NCBI GenBank assembly: GCA_963576725.1
Contig: OY755241.1
Span: 1,736,001 to 1,800,000 of the forward strand
DNA: 64,000 bases
Source: Azorinus chamasolen
Taxonomy: Eukaryota > Mollusca > Bivalvia > Cardiida > Solecurtidae
Direction of reading: 5' to 3'
The notes under the pieces were generated by a model. The model ran no database searches and was not told where the DNA came from. It saw only the letters and a program-made list of their open reading frames with translations. Positions 31,064 through 41,940 of the stretch are shown here, piece after piece (the stretch's first letter is position 1; the number at the start of each line of letters is the position of its first letter). The translations under genes were made by a program, and so were the position numbers.

Positions 31064-31538
31064 ATTTCCGTCCACTTTTGTAGATATGAGTGACGAAGTA
31101 CTGGATATTTTGGTCCCCTGATATTTTAACCCTGTGCCTTTATCTTGGGGACAGATATGAAAGTAAAAAATACGAATCCCCTAACTTTTCGCCCTCTTTA
31201 AGATCATCAATGTTCCAAGGCAAAGAAACTGGTCGGATTTTCATCAACCCTGGGTCCTCCGAGGGTCCCCCAATGTCCAGTTCACAATTTTACTTACTTT
31301 CATTCCTTTGTGGCAGAAATGACTGTACTCTTACAAGTACCTGTATGATTTGCTCATTTTATATACATGTAACTGCCAGGTATTTGTATACTTCACTCAG
31401 TCTTGTCTCTCTTTGTCATTTTAATTGCTTAACTCTGGTAAATTCCCTTTGCACATGGTTTGCCTGCTATACAGAGTGTAACTCGCTGTATTTGCATGCT
31501 TACCTTGTGCAAATCTGGTTCTTTATTGTTCTCTCCCC

Positions 31539-31546
31539 TATATAAA
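31539..31546 (+). promoter_or_regulatory. LTR TATA box
   Basis: TATATAAA in the 5' LTR, repeated at 40544-40551. It is the likely core promoter for the retrotransposon transcript, which would start about 25-30 bases downstream. Confidence 0.6.
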
Positions 31547-31732
31547 CTGCCTGTTTTCTGTGTTCTGTGCTCAGTTTGGTACGAGACACAAAGGTATAGT
31601 TTACCTCTCTCTTCTCCAGCTGGCCACCTTTCCTCAACACTTACTATTCTCCTTGCTGTCCCTTTTCTTTCCCTCACTCTCTCTCTCTCAGTTATAGTTT
31701 GCATAGAGTATTTAAGGAATTAACTTCTAAAG

Positions 31733-31738
31733 ATTAAA
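31733..31738 (+). terminator. LTR polyadenylation signal
   Basis: ATTAAA in the LTR, followed ~25-50 bases later by a T/GT-rich stretch. The 3' LTR copy at 40729-40734 would be the one used. Confidence 0.5.
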
Positions 31739-31910
31739 GTTCTAAACTGAAAACCTAGTCTCTGTATTGCATGTTTTCCCTCTGTGTACAAATGCTTTAA
31801 CATAAAATCGAACCTGGGTTAAACCGGCTGAATGCAGAGCTTTCTGTGAAAACTCTGTATTCAGACCAGTCCGGTTACATTTTGGTGCCGTGACCAGTCC
31901 GGTTACATTT

Positions 31911-31923
31911 TGGTGCCGTGACT
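31911..31923 (+). other. primer-binding site, tRNA-His type
   Basis: TGGTGCCGTGACT, three bases after the LTR end, complementary to the 3' end expected of a tRNA-His. A 12-base copy of the same motif sits at 31883 within the LTR. Confidence 0.7.
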
Positions 31924-31948
31924 TAACACTTAAAGTAATTTTGGAAAG

Positions 31949-33930
31949 ATGGAGTCAAAATATGCAACTATGGGACAAGCTTACTGGCTTCCTTTTAGTA
32001 CTATTGATGAAACGATACAGGAATCTGTTAACCCTGCTTCATCACCACAGCAATGCTCAATGAGTAGTTCAAAGCATGTTGAAAATGACAATTCATATCT
32101 CAATTCACAATCTTACAAATTTTTGCCTAAACAAAAAGAGATGTTTGAAAATGAAACTCAAAATAGATTTTCATACATGAAACAAAACCCTTATGCTACA
32201 TACCATACTAGACAAAAGGCAGATTACAATGCGTCTTACAAGCAGGACACTTTTAATCCCACAAAAAGCATGCGTCCTGACACCAGCTGTAAACCAAGTG
32301 CCACATATTCTGACCATAGCACACATGTTGGGCATTCAATGAATTCCTTTGATAGACATACAGACAGTGAGGGCTGTCCAAAAAGTTACTATGCTAGTAC
32401 TAGTGATGATTCAGCCTCACATAGAATTAAAGATAGGCAACAACCTTATCATTACAGTTATAGAAATTGATAGTCAAGAGCAATCCAAAAGGGTTGAGCC
32501 CTTTCAACAGACTCAAACAGACGATTCAAACTTTTACACACACAGATACAAGGATAGGCAGCAATCATACCAACACAGTAATACGGATGATGATAGTCAA
32601 GGGTTGTTCAAAAAGTTTGCGCCTACTCAAACTGAAGATACAAAACTTAACACTTTTCACTCGCCTGTACAGCCAAACTTAAGCCAGTCTGACTTCAAAA
32701 CTGTTCATCATTCAACACCTTTACACAGTTATAACACAGACAGATATTCTGAGACATACCCGTATGAAGATACACCTTTACCTTCTAGGCTTAGGTCAGA
32801 ACCATACAGTCATAATGACACACACTCTCTGCATCCTACTTACACACACACTTACAATTCACAAGAGCCAAAAGGAAACATTTTTCCTTCCAGGCCAGAA
32901 CCATATAGTCATAACGACACACACAGTGTGCATCCTATTCACACACACGCTCAATTCACATGGGCCAAAAGGAAATATTTTTCCTGTCATGCCAGAAACA
33001 CAAAGTCATAACAGCACACACAGTCAGCATCCTAACTATGCACAACCTCAATACCCTACCAGTTATACAATGGATCCATCATATACTCAATTTACCTCAA
33101 TTAGGCGGAAAGAAAAGGAACCTGATAAATTTGATGGTAAATCTGCAGACTAGAGGGATTACATCATTCATTTTGAAAATGTTGCAAACTGGAATAGGTG
33201 GAACGACTTAGAAAAGGCACAGCAGTTAGCTATGAGTCTTAAGGGACAAGCTCAAAGGTTACTGAGTGACCTAAAGCTTGAGCAAATACACTCTTACACT
33301 CATTTGAAAGAGGCACTTGGTAGAAGGTTCAGTCCAGCTGAACGTGTCACTGCTTACAGGTGTGAGTTTAGAAACAGGAAGCAAAAGAGACAGGAGTCTG
33401 TGTCTGACTATGGTTATGTCTTACAAAGACTTTGCCTCTTAGCATTTCCAGAAATACACTCAGATGCTAGGGAGATCTATGTTATAGACCAATACATTAA
33501 TGGTATATTGAGGCCTGAGATACGCAGTCATGTTCAGTATAGACACCCAATGTCAATTCACTCAGCTATAGCATATGCAGTAGAGTTTGAAGCTTTTGAA
33601 GGGTCACAGGGAATACTCAGAAAACCTCATTTCGAGGATGAAGACATACAACTTCTAGCTTTGAAAAATTTATCGGATGATTCTCGGAAACAAAACACCA
33701 CACATGAGAGTCACTCATCTAGGTCAAGGTCAGACATTCAGATAGAAGACTTGGCAAAACTTATTGAAAAAGGCTTCAGTAGCCTAGCAGAAGCTATAAA
33801 ACGCCCAAGAAGTAGAAGTAACAGCAGGGATAGGGATTTTTCAAAGGTTGAATGTTATCAGTGTCATGAATTGGGTCACATTGCAACACACTGTCTTCTT
33901 AGAAAGAAGGATCAGGCGGGAAACTTGTGA
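31949..33930 (+). pseudogene. gag: gag, with frame changes and one stop
   Basis: The ATG at 31949 opens a Ser/Thr/Tyr/His/Gln-rich N-terminal region of about 400 residues. It is low in complexity and has repeated PYSHNDTHS phrases. The frame changes near 32455-32470 and again near 32950. The globular gag part starts near 33090 (EKEPDKFDGKSAD), is cut by a TAG at 33151-33153, then continues (LAMSLKGQAQRLLSDL, ALGRRFSPAERV) to a single CCHC zinc knuckle (C-x2-C-x4-H-x4-C, about 33850-33895). It ends at a TGA at 33928. Gag packages the RNA in a virus-like particle. This copy could not make a full-length protein without correction of three breaks. Confidence 0.85.
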
Positions 33931-34031
33931 AGGCTGATCTTACGCCCGAAGACCCAGCCTCTGAAGCACAAAATCAATCACAGAATGGGCACACACGCAT
34001 CGCTTTAAGTCCCATAAACCAGAGAACTTGT

Positions 34032-34109
34032 TTGTATGGAAAAGTAGTAAAGTCAAGCAGGCAAAGCCACATGCAAGACGCAACCACCACCAAAACACCG
34101 ATAGACAGC
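34032..34109 (+). repeat. 78-bp segment shared with the repeat at 20.6 kb
   Basis: Identical over 78 bases, inverted, to 20609-20686. It lies between the zinc knuckle and the protease and adds a TAG (34102-34104) in the gag/pol frame, so it looks like a foreign piece picked up or inserted there. Confidence 0.85.
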
Positions 34110-34113
34110 CAAA

Positions 34114-37100
34114 ATGACGGTAAACAATGTCATATGTCATGCTCTGGTAGACTCTGGTTCTGCGGCCACTATAATTTCCAATACAGTTTGCACCAAACTT
34201 GGTATAGACCCTTTGACACTTGAGGCTGCACAAAACACTTTAACTGCTGCGAATGGAGGTGACATTAAGGTTCAAGGCAAATTGAAACTTTCTTTTGAAA
34301 TCGATAATCAGGAATTTGAGTACACTGTTTTGATTGCAAATTTGAATGACATAGAGGCTGTAATTGGAAATGATTTCTTAGAAGATTTTGATGCAAGCAT
34401 AAAATTTGGAAAAGCCACCATGCAAATAGGGAAGCACAAGATAAAATTAGTTAGAAAGGATAGTCATGCAGTAGCTCGAATCAAAGTCTCCAGCACAGTC
34501 CAAATTCCATCTGGTTCTGAAGTAGTTATAGAAGGGTATTTGGATGGAAATTTTCATAAAACAGAGGGTCTGGTAGAACCATACAAACTGATTAACAGAG
34601 AAGGGTTACTTATGGCTAAATCTGTAATAAGCACACACAGTGAAAAGGTTGCCATCTCTCTTATTAATGTAAGTGACAAGAATGTCAAATTTCAAAAACA
34701 TACAGCAGTAGCTAATCTACAGCCTATTGAAAGCCTGACTCCGTGCAATAAAGAAGAGAAAGTTTCAGAAAGTGGTAAATTGCCAAAACATTTACAGCCA
34801 CTATTAGATAAAGCTTCTGAAAATCTGAGTCACAGTCAGTTAAAGAATTTAGAGTCTGCTCTTAGAATATAAAGATTCTTTCACAGATGATTCTGGCATT
34901 GTTGGACAAAATAACCTTGTCGAGCATGAAATTGATGTAGGAGAAACAAAGCCTATTAAATTACCTCCCCGGAGAATACCCATAGCTCAAAAAGAAATAG
35001 TAGACAAAGAACTTGAGAAAATGCTTGATCGAAATATCATAGAACCTAGTTCAAGTCCCTGGTCCTCACCAATAGTTTTAGTAACTAAAAAGGATGGATC
35101 AGTTCGCTTTTGCATTGATTTTCGGCGTGTAAATGCTGTGACTAAGAAAGATGCATATCCTCTACCTCTTATAGGTGAATCGCTTGATTCTTTGTCTGGT
35201 TCAAAATACTTTTGTACTTTGGATATGACAAGTGGTTAATGGCAAATAAAACTGGCTGACAGTTCCAAAAAATACACCGCTTTCAGTACCCACCGGGGTC
35301 TTTTTCATTTCAAGGTCATGCCCTTTGGCCTCAGCAACGCCCCTGCTAGTTTTGAGCGGCTTGTTGAACGAGTCCTACACGGTTTGCAATGGGAAAAATG
35401 TCTGTGTTATTTAGATGATATAATAGTATTTAGATGATATAATAGTTTTTGGCTCTACCTTTGAACAGACTTTGGAAAATCTCAGACAAGTTTTAGCAAG
35501 ACTCAAGGAGGCAAATTTGAAATTGAAACCCAGCAAATGTCATTTATTCCAAACTGAGGTTAAGTATTTAGGTCACGTGGTCTCCGAAAAAGGAATAGCA
35601 TGTGATCAAGATAAAGTTCTGGCCGTACAAAATTGGCCGACACCAACAAACAAAACCGAGGTTCAAAGATTCTTAGGTCTCATAAATTATTACAGGAAAT
35701 TCATACCAAATTGTTCTAGTGTTGCATTTCCTATTACTCAACTTACGCAGAAGAAGCATAAATTCAAATGGGATGACAAATGTGAAAAGAGTTTCCAAAA
35801 ACTGAAAGATATCTTAACATCTGCCCCAGTACTTGCCTATCCAGAGAGGGACGAAATGTTTATTTTGGACACTGATGGCAGTCAAACAGGCATCGGTGCA
35901 GTGTTATCGCAGGTTCAGAGTGGTTCTGAACGTGTCATAGCATATGCAAGCAAGACCCTTAATAAGTCTCAGCAAAAATACTGTACAACTTTCATAGAAT
36001 TACTTGCTGTTGTAACTTTTGTCAAGCAATTTAGACATTACCTTTGGGGTCGGAAGTTTCTTGTCAGAACAGACCATGCCTCTCTCATCTGGTTAAGAAA
36101 TTTTAAGGATCCGGAGGGAATGTTGGCAAGATGGCTTACAGTTTTGGAAACATATGACTTTTCCATACAGCATAGGCCGGGTAAATTGCATGAAAATGCT
36201 GATGCAATGTCCCACATCCCGTTCAGGAAACGCAAATGTAAGAGACCAGATTGCCCAGAATGTTCCATTCAGTGCTGTTGTAGTGGTTGTCAAGTTACTG
36301 GTGAAGGCCAGAAAGGCAAATATTTGCCTGGCAATTCCAGCTCTGAATTGCATGAAAATGGTTTAAGCCACAAAGGCAATAACTTGCCTGGCACTTCAAT
36401 TTCTGACAGAAGTAGGTTTAATGAATTAGATAGTTTAAAACAAAACACGCCTGTAAACACACTACAGAGTTGCAACCCAATCTCAAGACATGCAGCTGCA
36501 GATCTGTCACAAAGTCCCAACATACATGTACACTCTGATTTCTCAAACTGGGTAGATTCGTTTTCTCTGCAACACTTAAAAGATTCGCAATTGCAAGACC
36601 CAGCAATTTTAGATCTGAAAAGCAAATTCTTGACAAAACCATCACGTCAGAATATAGAATCCTATTCTTCAGATGTTAGAACACTTTGGAGTCTTTGGGA
36701 ATCTTTGTCAGTGCAGGAAGGAGTTCTCTACAGAGAAACTATTCCTTCATCTAATGATCAAAACCCAGTCAAGCTGTTAATTGTACCAAACTCCATCAAA
36801 ACTCTTATTCTTCAGCAATTACATGACGCTCGCATTGCAGGACATTTAGGTAGAGACCGCACTTTAACTGCATTAAAACGTAGATTTTACTGGCCAAATA
36901 TGTCTGCAGATGTCAAACTCTGGTGCCGAACTTGTACCAGTTGTGCAAGACGGAAACCAGGGCCTGGTCTTGGAAAATCTCCTTTAAAACAGAATGTGTC
37001 TACTCAGCCATTAGACAGAATAGCTTTAGACATTCTTGGCCCTTTGCCTGTCACTAATGACGGAAATGAATATATTCTTGTTGTTGGGGACTATTTCACA

Positions 37101-38042
37101 AGATGGACAGAAGCTTATGCATTGGTAGATCATACTGCATTAACAGTGGCTGACAAGCTCGTAACTGAATATATCTGCAGATTTGGAGTGCCTCGTATAA
37201 TCCACTCAGATCAAGGAAGGGAGTTTGAATCTAACCTCTTCTCTGAGATGTGCAGATTATTAGGCATTGAGAAAACTAGAACGACACCTTACAATCCAAA
37301 ATCAGATGGAATGATTGAGAGGCATAACAGAACCTTGCAGCAAATGCTGTCCATTTTTGTGAATGAAAACAGAAATGATTGGGATGACCATCTTCCATAT
37401 GTCATGATGGCTTACAGATCGACTTGTCATGACAGTACAAAGTGCAGTCCAAATCTATTAATGCTTGGTAGGGAATCTAGGTTACCTATTGATGTCATGT
37501 TTGGCAACTGCCCTGATCATGAGGGTGATGTATGTCCATCTTTATATGTAGAATGGTTAAAGCAGTCAATAGAATCATCATTTAATGTTGCTTGTAAGTC
37601 CCTCAAGCAAACAGCAACAAGACAGAAGAATTCATATGACAAAGGTCTAAAGGAAAGAAACTATCAGTTAGACGATAAGGTTTGGAGATGGTATCCTCCT
37701 CTTTCTAATGTTAAATTAGGATTAGGATGGACAGGTCCATACAGAATCCTAGAAAAACTAACTGATGTAACATACAAAATAATGCAATCAGTCACCAACA
37801 AAAGTTTAGTTGTACATGTGGACCACCTTAAACCTTATGAAGGTAGAGAGAGTCAGGAAAATACTAGCTCGGATGATCTTGGTTCAGTAGAACCTTCAGG
37901 AACTAGTAATACTGGTCAACCAGACTCTGGAAGCAACATTGCACGCCCTACACCTTCCCCGTATATAGCACACCATGAACCTTCCCCGTATATAACTAGA
38001 ACTGGCAGAACTGTTAAGCCAAAGAACATATACTCACCATAA
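34114..38042 (+). pseudogene. pol: pol: protease, RT/RNase H, integrase (interrupted)
   Basis: The protease has the active-site triad context LVDSGSAAT (34143 on). The frame breaks at 34872. RT fingers run 34890-35239 (SPIVLVTKKDGSVRFCIDFR, CTLDMTSG). A TAA at 35237-35239 replaces the codon after TSG. The YLDD catalytic region at 35405-35450 carries a 19-bp tandem duplication that shifts the frame. From 35472 one 856-residue frame covers the RT end (YLGHVVSEKGI), RNase H (DTDGSQTGIGAVL), the integrase HHCC finger (H-x3-H..C-x2-C), the DDE core (DILGPLP, HSDQGREFES, E in MIERHNRT) and a C-terminal GPY/F-like WTGPYRI. Domain order RT-RNaseH-IN places it in Ty3/Gypsy. The integrase looks intact; RT does not. 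Confidence 0.92.
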
Positions 38043-39329
38043 TGCCTTCAGTTTTCAATCATTTGAACAGATATGTTACATGAGCTGTATTGGTAAACAC
38101 GGTTTCTCAGTAGCTGTGTAGAATTATATAGAACCTGTGTAAATAGCTTAAATGCATTTTCAGTTAATGCATTTTTCAGTATCTCAGTAACTGTGTAGGG
38201 TTATAATGAACCTGTGTATATAGTTTAAATGCATTTCCATTTAATGTATTATTTTTCATTTTATGTGTGCATTTAATTGTGTCCAATGTTATCAGTTAAC
38301 ATTGAGGCTCCTAAATGTTTATGACTATAAATGTGGATGCATTTCAAAGTATCATGTTCATGACTAGCACATGAATACGGCATTTGTTCACAATTTGCAT
38401 CTTAAGGAAGCTGCATAAGCAGTGAATTGTTATGACCTTTATACGATTCACATATTTGGCAAAGCTATAACAAGTTGTTATATGGTATGCCGTTTATATG
38501 TCTGTTTTCTAATTTAAATTTATGGCAGATAAAAGTACAAGAGATTATCTCTACTTTTGTTCTATGCCTTCTGATTTAAATTGAGTATTCATTTTTATTA
38601 AACAGTTGTAAATATCTATATTTTTGTCACTTGCTATGTTGTTTGACTCAGACGAAAATAGTTGTTATTTTTTCAAACTTTAATCTAGAAATTTATTTTA
38701 GGCATGTTATTTGGAAAACATGGTAGAGTTAGTATGGGTCTCAATTGTTTAAAAGCAAACAAATTACTTGCACTCCATGCTGTAACTCTAAAATTGAAAT
38801 TGATATTCTCTTCGAGCAATGATACAGTGAACACCTTTGCAAACTGTAACACACTTTCACATCTTTCTCTTTTGCTTCTTACTTCTATTTTTTATTTAAA
38901 GGGCATGATTTTGTTTATCTGTAATAATGGGTTATTTTGGTTAAAAGGGGATACTCTAATTATTACATTTCTTTAAGCATGTGTTCCTAAAAGAGATGAA
39001 TTTGTGTGGTTTCTAGGGCTATAAAATTTTAGACTATTGTTTTTGACTCCTGATATGGGCAGTGTCTTTTAACTAGAAAATTTAACTGTTTACTGGCAAC
39101 ATGCATTTGTTAAGTGGACTATAATTCCAAAACGTTGCTGAGCCGTCCAGTTATTTTGACTTCTTGTTCTAAAAGCCTAGGAATGTGTTTCCTACAATGG
39201 GGTTTATTCTGAGAAACTTTACTGTCCCGGTCCAGAATATCACTGGTCAAGGATTATTTTCTTTCTTTTTCTTTCTCTGGTAAGCTATACTTTTATCTCT
39301 CTTTTCTTTTGAAATTTGTTTTAGCAAAC
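38043..39329 (+). other. long spacer between integrase and the 3' ORF
   Basis: About 1.3 kb, AT-rich, with no clear domain. A 90-residue frame at 38704-38976 has a hydrophobic patch but reads like chance. The end has a strong pyrimidine tract and a TTTTAG acceptor (39319-39324) six bases before the next ATG. GGTAAGC at 39279 is a possible donor. This fits production of the downstream ORF from a spliced RNA. Confidence 0.5.
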
Positions 39330-39662
39330 ATGGATATCCTGGATGGAATAGACAGGGAGATGGGCGATTTCATGCAGTCTCAAAGGCCATACTGGCCTAA
39401 CGAGCCGTCAGCATGTCCGGTTTTTGCTTGTGGGACATCACTTTACAACTCCTTTTCTTCGTTCAACCGGCATTGGCAGCAGAAGCATGCGGAAACTATC
39501 CAGCAGTTCCCATGTTTCGGCTGCCAAACTCTTTTCTATAGACGGGATGCCGCCATACGCCACCAGCGAAAGGTACATAATGTACCTAACCCTGAGGTTG
39601 TGGGCCAGTCCGTGGCCAATATGTGTTTCATAAATCCAGGAGGGTCCTCCCATTCAGAATAG
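39330..39662 (+). CDS. two-zinc-finger accessory ORF of the LTR retrotransposon
   Basis: A 110-residue product from an ATG in good context (aacATGG), six bases after a pyrimidine tract plus TTTTAG acceptor. The N-terminus is acidic (MDILDGIDREMGDFM). Two C2H2-type fingers follow, C-x4-C-x13-H-x4-H (about residues 29-53) and C-x2-C-x12-H-x4-H (about residues 62-83). The +1 frame stays open past the stop, from 39634 to a TAG at 39799-39801. It is rich in Lys/Arg/Glu and ends just before the polypurine tract, so a small frame change may have cut a longer protein. The position is that of env or accessory genes, but there is no signal peptide or membrane helix. A nucleic-acid-binding or regulatory role is inferred from the fingers. 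Confidence 0.68.
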   Translation: MDILDGIDREMGDFMQSQRPYWPNEPSACPVFACGTSLYNSFSSFNRHWQQKHAETIQQFPCFGCQTLFYRRDAAIRHQRKVHNVPNPEVVGQSVANMCFINPGGSSHSE

Positions 39663-39812
39663 AGAAAAGATTTCAAACAAAAGGAAGCAAGTGGCAACAC
39701 CTGGAGAACTTTTAGTGAGGGACCAAATCGTGTGTAGGGACCAGGAAGTTGTTGAAGAGACTGGGGAAGTTATATTCAAAACTAAAAAGCAAAGACACTA
39801 GTAACATTATTC

Positions 39813-39823
39813 AGAGGGGTGGG
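39813..39823 (+). other. polypurine tract
   Basis: AGAGGGGTGGG, purine-rich with a single T, immediately followed by TGTTTTTCTG. This places the 3' LTR start at 39824 and gives the LTR the usual TG...CA ends. Confidence 0.6.
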
Positions 39824-40903
39824 TGTTTTTCTGTATTTTCTGGGGTATTGGTATTGTGGATGTTTTCTTTATATTATGCATTTTTTTCTTGCTGGATTAC
39901 AAAATATTAAGTCTTGGTTCATGATACATAGTTACATTTAGTATATATTTATTATTGTAAACTTTCATTTCTGCCAGTTTGAAATTGTTACTGATGTTTT
40001 ATACATTTCCGTCCACTTTTGTAGATATGAGTGACGAAGTACTGGATATTTTGGTCCCCTGATATTTTAACCCTGTGCCTTTATCTTGGGGACAGATATG
40101 AAAGTAAAAAATACGAATCCCCTAACTTTTCGCCCTCTTTAAGATCACCAATGTTCCAAGGCAAAGAAACTGGTCGGATTTTCGTCAACCCTGGGTCCTC
40201 CGAGGGTCCCCCAATGTCCAGTTCACAATTTTACTTACTTTCATTCCTTTGTGGCAGGGTCCTCCGAGGGTCCCCCAATGTCCAGTTCACAATTTTACTT
40301 ACTTTCATTCCTTTGTGGCAGAAATGACTGTACTCTTACAAGTACCTGCATGATTTGCTCATTTTATATACATGTAACTGCCAGGTATTTGTATACTTCA
40401 CTCAGTCTTGTCTCTCTTTGTCATTTTAATTGCTTAACTCTGGTAAATTCCCTTTGCACATGGTTTGCCTGCTATACAGAGTGTAACTCGCTGTATTTGC
40501 ATGCTTACCTTGTGCAAATCTGGTTCTTTATTGTTCTCTCCCCTATATAAACTGCCTGTTTTCTGTGCTCAGTTTGGTACGAGACACAAAGGTATAGTTT
40601 ACCTCTCTCTTCTCCAGCTGGCCACCTTTCCTCAACGCTTACTTTTCTCCTTGCTGTCCCTTTTCTTTCCCTCACTCTCTCTCTCAGTTATAGTTTGCAT
40701 AGAGTATTTAAGGAATTAACTTCTAAAGATTAAAGTTCTAAACTGAAAACCTAGTCTCTGTATTGCATGTTTTCCCTCTGTGTACAAATGCTTTAACATA
40801 AAATCGAACCTGGGTTAAACCGGCTGAATGCAGAGCTTTCTGTGAAAACTCTGTATTCAGACCAGTCCGGTTACATTTTGGTGCCGTGACCAGTCCGGTT
40901 ACA
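39824..40903 (+). repeat. 3' LTR
   Basis: About 1080 bp, TG...ACA. The part from 40005 matches the 5' LTR. A ~63-bp tandem duplication at 40195-40320 (GGGTCCTCCGAGGGTCCCCC twice) is absent from the 5' LTR. It also carries the TATATAAA box, the ATTAAA signal and the duplicated primer-site phrase near its end (40866-40903). Confidence 0.85.
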
Positions 40904-41427
40904 CCTTTAAAATAGGACTAGGACCGGTTTTAAAACAGAATTCATTCCTTTAAAATAGGACTAGGACCGGTTTTAAAACAGAATTATGCTTATTTTAAGC
41001 TCAATTTCAAACAGACAAGATTTTCGTTATTCCCTCAAAAGTAAAGAAGTTCCCCTTACCCTAGGTAATTTTCAGATCCACATAGGACGGAGGACCCATA
41101 TGACATTTACCCCATCTTTCGGTCTAGGATTTTAACAATTTTTAGGGAACCTAGATAGAGATGCATATCTAACAACCAATGTATACCTATTGGGCCCTTA
41201 TCTACCAACGATATATTTATTGGGTTAAATGTTATATTTTGCATTCTAACCCTGCCAATCCTTTGAGCTAAGAAATGAATTCTTCGTGGCTCCTTTTTGG
41301 ATCCCAAAACCCTTTTTGTGTCCTAAAACCCAGGCGGGAAATGGTGTTTAGATCAGTTGTGGATATTCGGGGACCCACTACAGGGTTACAACGCTAATTA
41401 TAGTATTGTAAAACCCAGACTTTTCAG
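40904..41427. other. right flank of the retrotransposon, 45-bp doublet
   Basis: CCTTTAAAATAGGACTAGGA is repeated head to tail (40904 and 40949). The rest shows no coding frame that I can support. Confidence 0.5.
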
Positions 41428-41678
41428 TCAGTGTATTGTCTGAAGTGGATCCAGTATACAGTTCTGATATGTATAAAAGATTTCAACAAGGGTCACATCC
41501 GATTAAGCCTTTAAATGCTGCACTTGATTTTATAATCACTATAAAGCTGACTGAAGAGCAAGATCATTGTGTCCTAATTTCCGTCCCGTCAATAATCACT
41601 AGAAAAGTGGGAAAGTCCCTCCTGAAATCTGATGGCATACTGCTCGTTAACGATACTGTCTCTGTGAGGCCATATTGA
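41428..41678 (+). CDS. possible terminal exon of an unrecognised gene
   Basis: After an acttttcag acceptor the frame reads VDPVYSSDMYKRFQQGSHPI, KPLNAALDFIITIKLTEEQD and GKSLLKSDGILLVNDTVSVR, then Tyr and a TGA. It is soluble-looking, about 83 residues, with an alternating hydrophobic pattern suggesting beta strands. I do not recognise the family. No upstream exon is evident in 40904-41427, which may be because the retrotransposon separated it from the rest of the gene. It could instead belong to another transposon. Confidence 0.4.
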
Positions 41679-41940
41679 CATCTGCCCAAATTTATGATAA
41701 AAGTGTTTAGCCACCAATAAAATATTTCACCAGCTGACTAGTCAATCCAAAACGTGTCGCTAAATCTTTTAGACCAAAACAAATCTCAATCTACACAAAA
41801 AGTAAATGTATGAGTCATGCAGGAAACATCGATACAAAACACACAACCGCCCAAACAGCACCAGAACGACAAACAACAAATGTACATATATATAAAAGAG
41901 ACGCACGGTCATAAACAAACGGGGGGAAGATAAATTTCGG
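41679..41940. repeat. short copy of the GAGTCATGCAGGAAAC repeat
   Basis: 41811-41925 resembles 19421-19560 (TGAGTCATGCAGGAAACATC, then AGCACCAGAACGACAAACAA). No gene. Confidence 0.5.

Larger units (their letters stand above)
31064..31907 (+). repeat. 5' LTR (5'-truncated)
   Basis: It matches 40005-40903 closely. It holds a TATATAAA box at 31539-31546 and an ATTAAA signal at 31733-31738. It ends GTCCGGTTACA. A 28-29 bp phrase at its end (CCAGTCCGGTTACATTTTGG...) is tandemly repeated, so a partial primer-binding site lies inside the LTR. Confidence 0.9.
31064..40903 (+). mobile_element. Ty3/Gypsy-class LTR retrotransposon with an extra 3' ORF
   Basis: The order is 5' LTR (31064-31907), primer-binding site, gag, protease, RT/RNase H, integrase, a 1.3 kb spacer, a zinc-finger ORF, a polypurine tract and the 3' LTR (39824-40903). 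The LTRs differ by only about five substitutions plus a few small indels, so the insertion looks young. Even so, gag, protease/RT and the gag-pol junction carry stops and frame changes, so this copy is defective. The 5' LTR lacks the first ~181 bp present in the 3' LTR. No target duplication can be tested because of that truncation. Confidence 0.92.

Noticed and set aside
31090..31723. Frames of up to 151 residues in the LTRs (also 40031-40719)
   Set aside because: They lie wholly in the LTR, cover the TATA box and polyadenylation signal, and are Ser/Leu-rich. Duplicated because the LTR is duplicated.
36038..36645. - strand frames inside pol
   Set aside because: They overlap the intact RNase H/integrase frame on + and show no independent signals.
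38704..38976. A 90-residue frame with hydrophobic patches as a possible env gene
   Set aside because: No signal peptide, no cysteine pattern or fusion-like segment, and no good context. The acceptor points to the later ORF at 39330.
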